From JANXQG01 sp037147235 (GTDB lineage: Bacteria; Planctomycetota; Planctomycetia; Pirellulales; Thermoguttaceae), in the NCBI GenBank assembly GCA_037147235.1, contig JBAWVO010000357.1, forward strand, positions 1 to 6,152: a DNA stretch of 6,152 nt. Direction: 5' to 3'. The notes under the pieces are model-generated. The model saw only the letters and a program-made list of their open reading frames with translations. It was not told the DNA's origin and made no database searches. Every line of letters begins with the position of its first letter. Position 1 is the first letter of the stretch. This document shows, one piece after another, positions 6,033-6,152 of the stretch. The position numbers and the translations under genes were made by a program.

Positions 6033-6104
6033 CCTCCTCGGTCAAGGATAGGAATTTTGATTCTCTGAAGCTCTGAGTCTAGCTAGTGCATATTGGCAAG
6101 TCAA
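6033..6104 (-). promoter_or_regulatory. Promoter and ribosome binding site of the R-M gene
   Basis: On the minus strand TTGACT (-35, 6104-6099) and TAGACT (-10, 6081-6076) are separated by exactly 17 bases, a good sigma70-type arrangement. That leaves a leader of about 45 bases before ATG 6026. The Shine-Dalgarno GAGGAGG is at 6039-6033. No C-protein gene or obvious C-box is seen. The palindrome at 6111-6152 lies immediately upstream of the -35. Confidence 0.65.
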
Positions 6105-6110
6105 GGGGGG

Positions 6111-6152
6111 GCCATGCGGGGAGTGCGGCAATTGCCGCACTCCCCGCATGGC
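6111..6152. repeat. Perfect 42-bp palindrome at the window edge
   Basis: Bases 6111-6131 (GCCATGCGGGGAGTGCGGCA plus A) are the exact reverse complement of 6132-6152, with no spacer and no mismatch; as a hairpin it would form a 19-bp stem with an AATT loop. It is GC-rich and no T tract is visible next to it, so it does not look like a standard terminator. It could be a bidirectional hairpin, a protein-binding site upstream of the R-M promoter, or a fold-back artefact at a contig end. Confidence 0.8.

Noticed and set aside
6111..6152. Rho-independent terminator
   Set aside because: The stem is perfect but no T run follows on the visible side of either strand, and it lies upstream of the R-M promoter rather than after a gene.

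Overview
The window looks like an accessory stretch of a mid-to-high GC bacterial chromosome. Short heptanucleotide repeats, GAATTT/CGAAATCC-type intergenic palindromes, a Uma2-family nuclease remnant and IS91-type transposase debris together are reminiscent of Planctomycetes (Pirellulales-like). That placement is an inference from style; there is no rRNA or marker gene to prove it. Both ends fall in repetitive sequence (a pyrimidine-rich heptad repeat at the left, a perfect 42-bp palindrome at the right), so the window may be a whole contig that broke at repeats.

Layout: (1) 1-780, plus strand: uroporphyrinogen-III synthase (HemD), open to the left edge and 5'-partial, with the heptad repeat read in frame just before its VVLVTRP strand. 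(2) 818-943: a long imperfect inverted repeat. (3) 961-1440, minus: a Uma2-type PD-(D/E)XK nuclease gene broken by two small indels and apparently cut at its 5' end by (4) an inverted-repeat element, 1445-1580. (5) 1589-1720, minus: a decayed piece of an IS91-family transposase. (6) 1764-2320, minus: an intact ParD/ParE-type toxin-antitoxin operon with its own promoter and ribosome binding site. (7) 2397-2485: a dense cluster of GAATTC palindromes. (8) 2482-2733, minus: a second, N-terminal piece of the same kind of IS91 transposase. (9) 2760-2807: a 12-bp tandem repeat. (10) 2811-6026, minus: an intact 1071-residue single-chain type IIG (Eco57I-like) restriction-modification enzyme with a good promoter and Shine-Dalgarno. 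(11) 6111-6152: a perfect palindrome.

Only hemD is a housekeeping gene. Everything to its right is on the minus strand and fits a small, partly degraded defence/stability island: a restriction-modification enzyme, an addiction module, a dead nuclease-fold gene and transposon scars. The toxin-antitoxin operon sits between two same-orientation copies of an 80-bp transposase segment. The R-M enzyme and the toxin-antitoxin pair each have separate expression signals and look functional; the Uma2 gene and the transposase pieces do not. I see no RNA genes and no CRISPR array, and I do not see strong evidence for a wholly new system. The most unusual items are the repeat architecture and the flanking transposase duplications.
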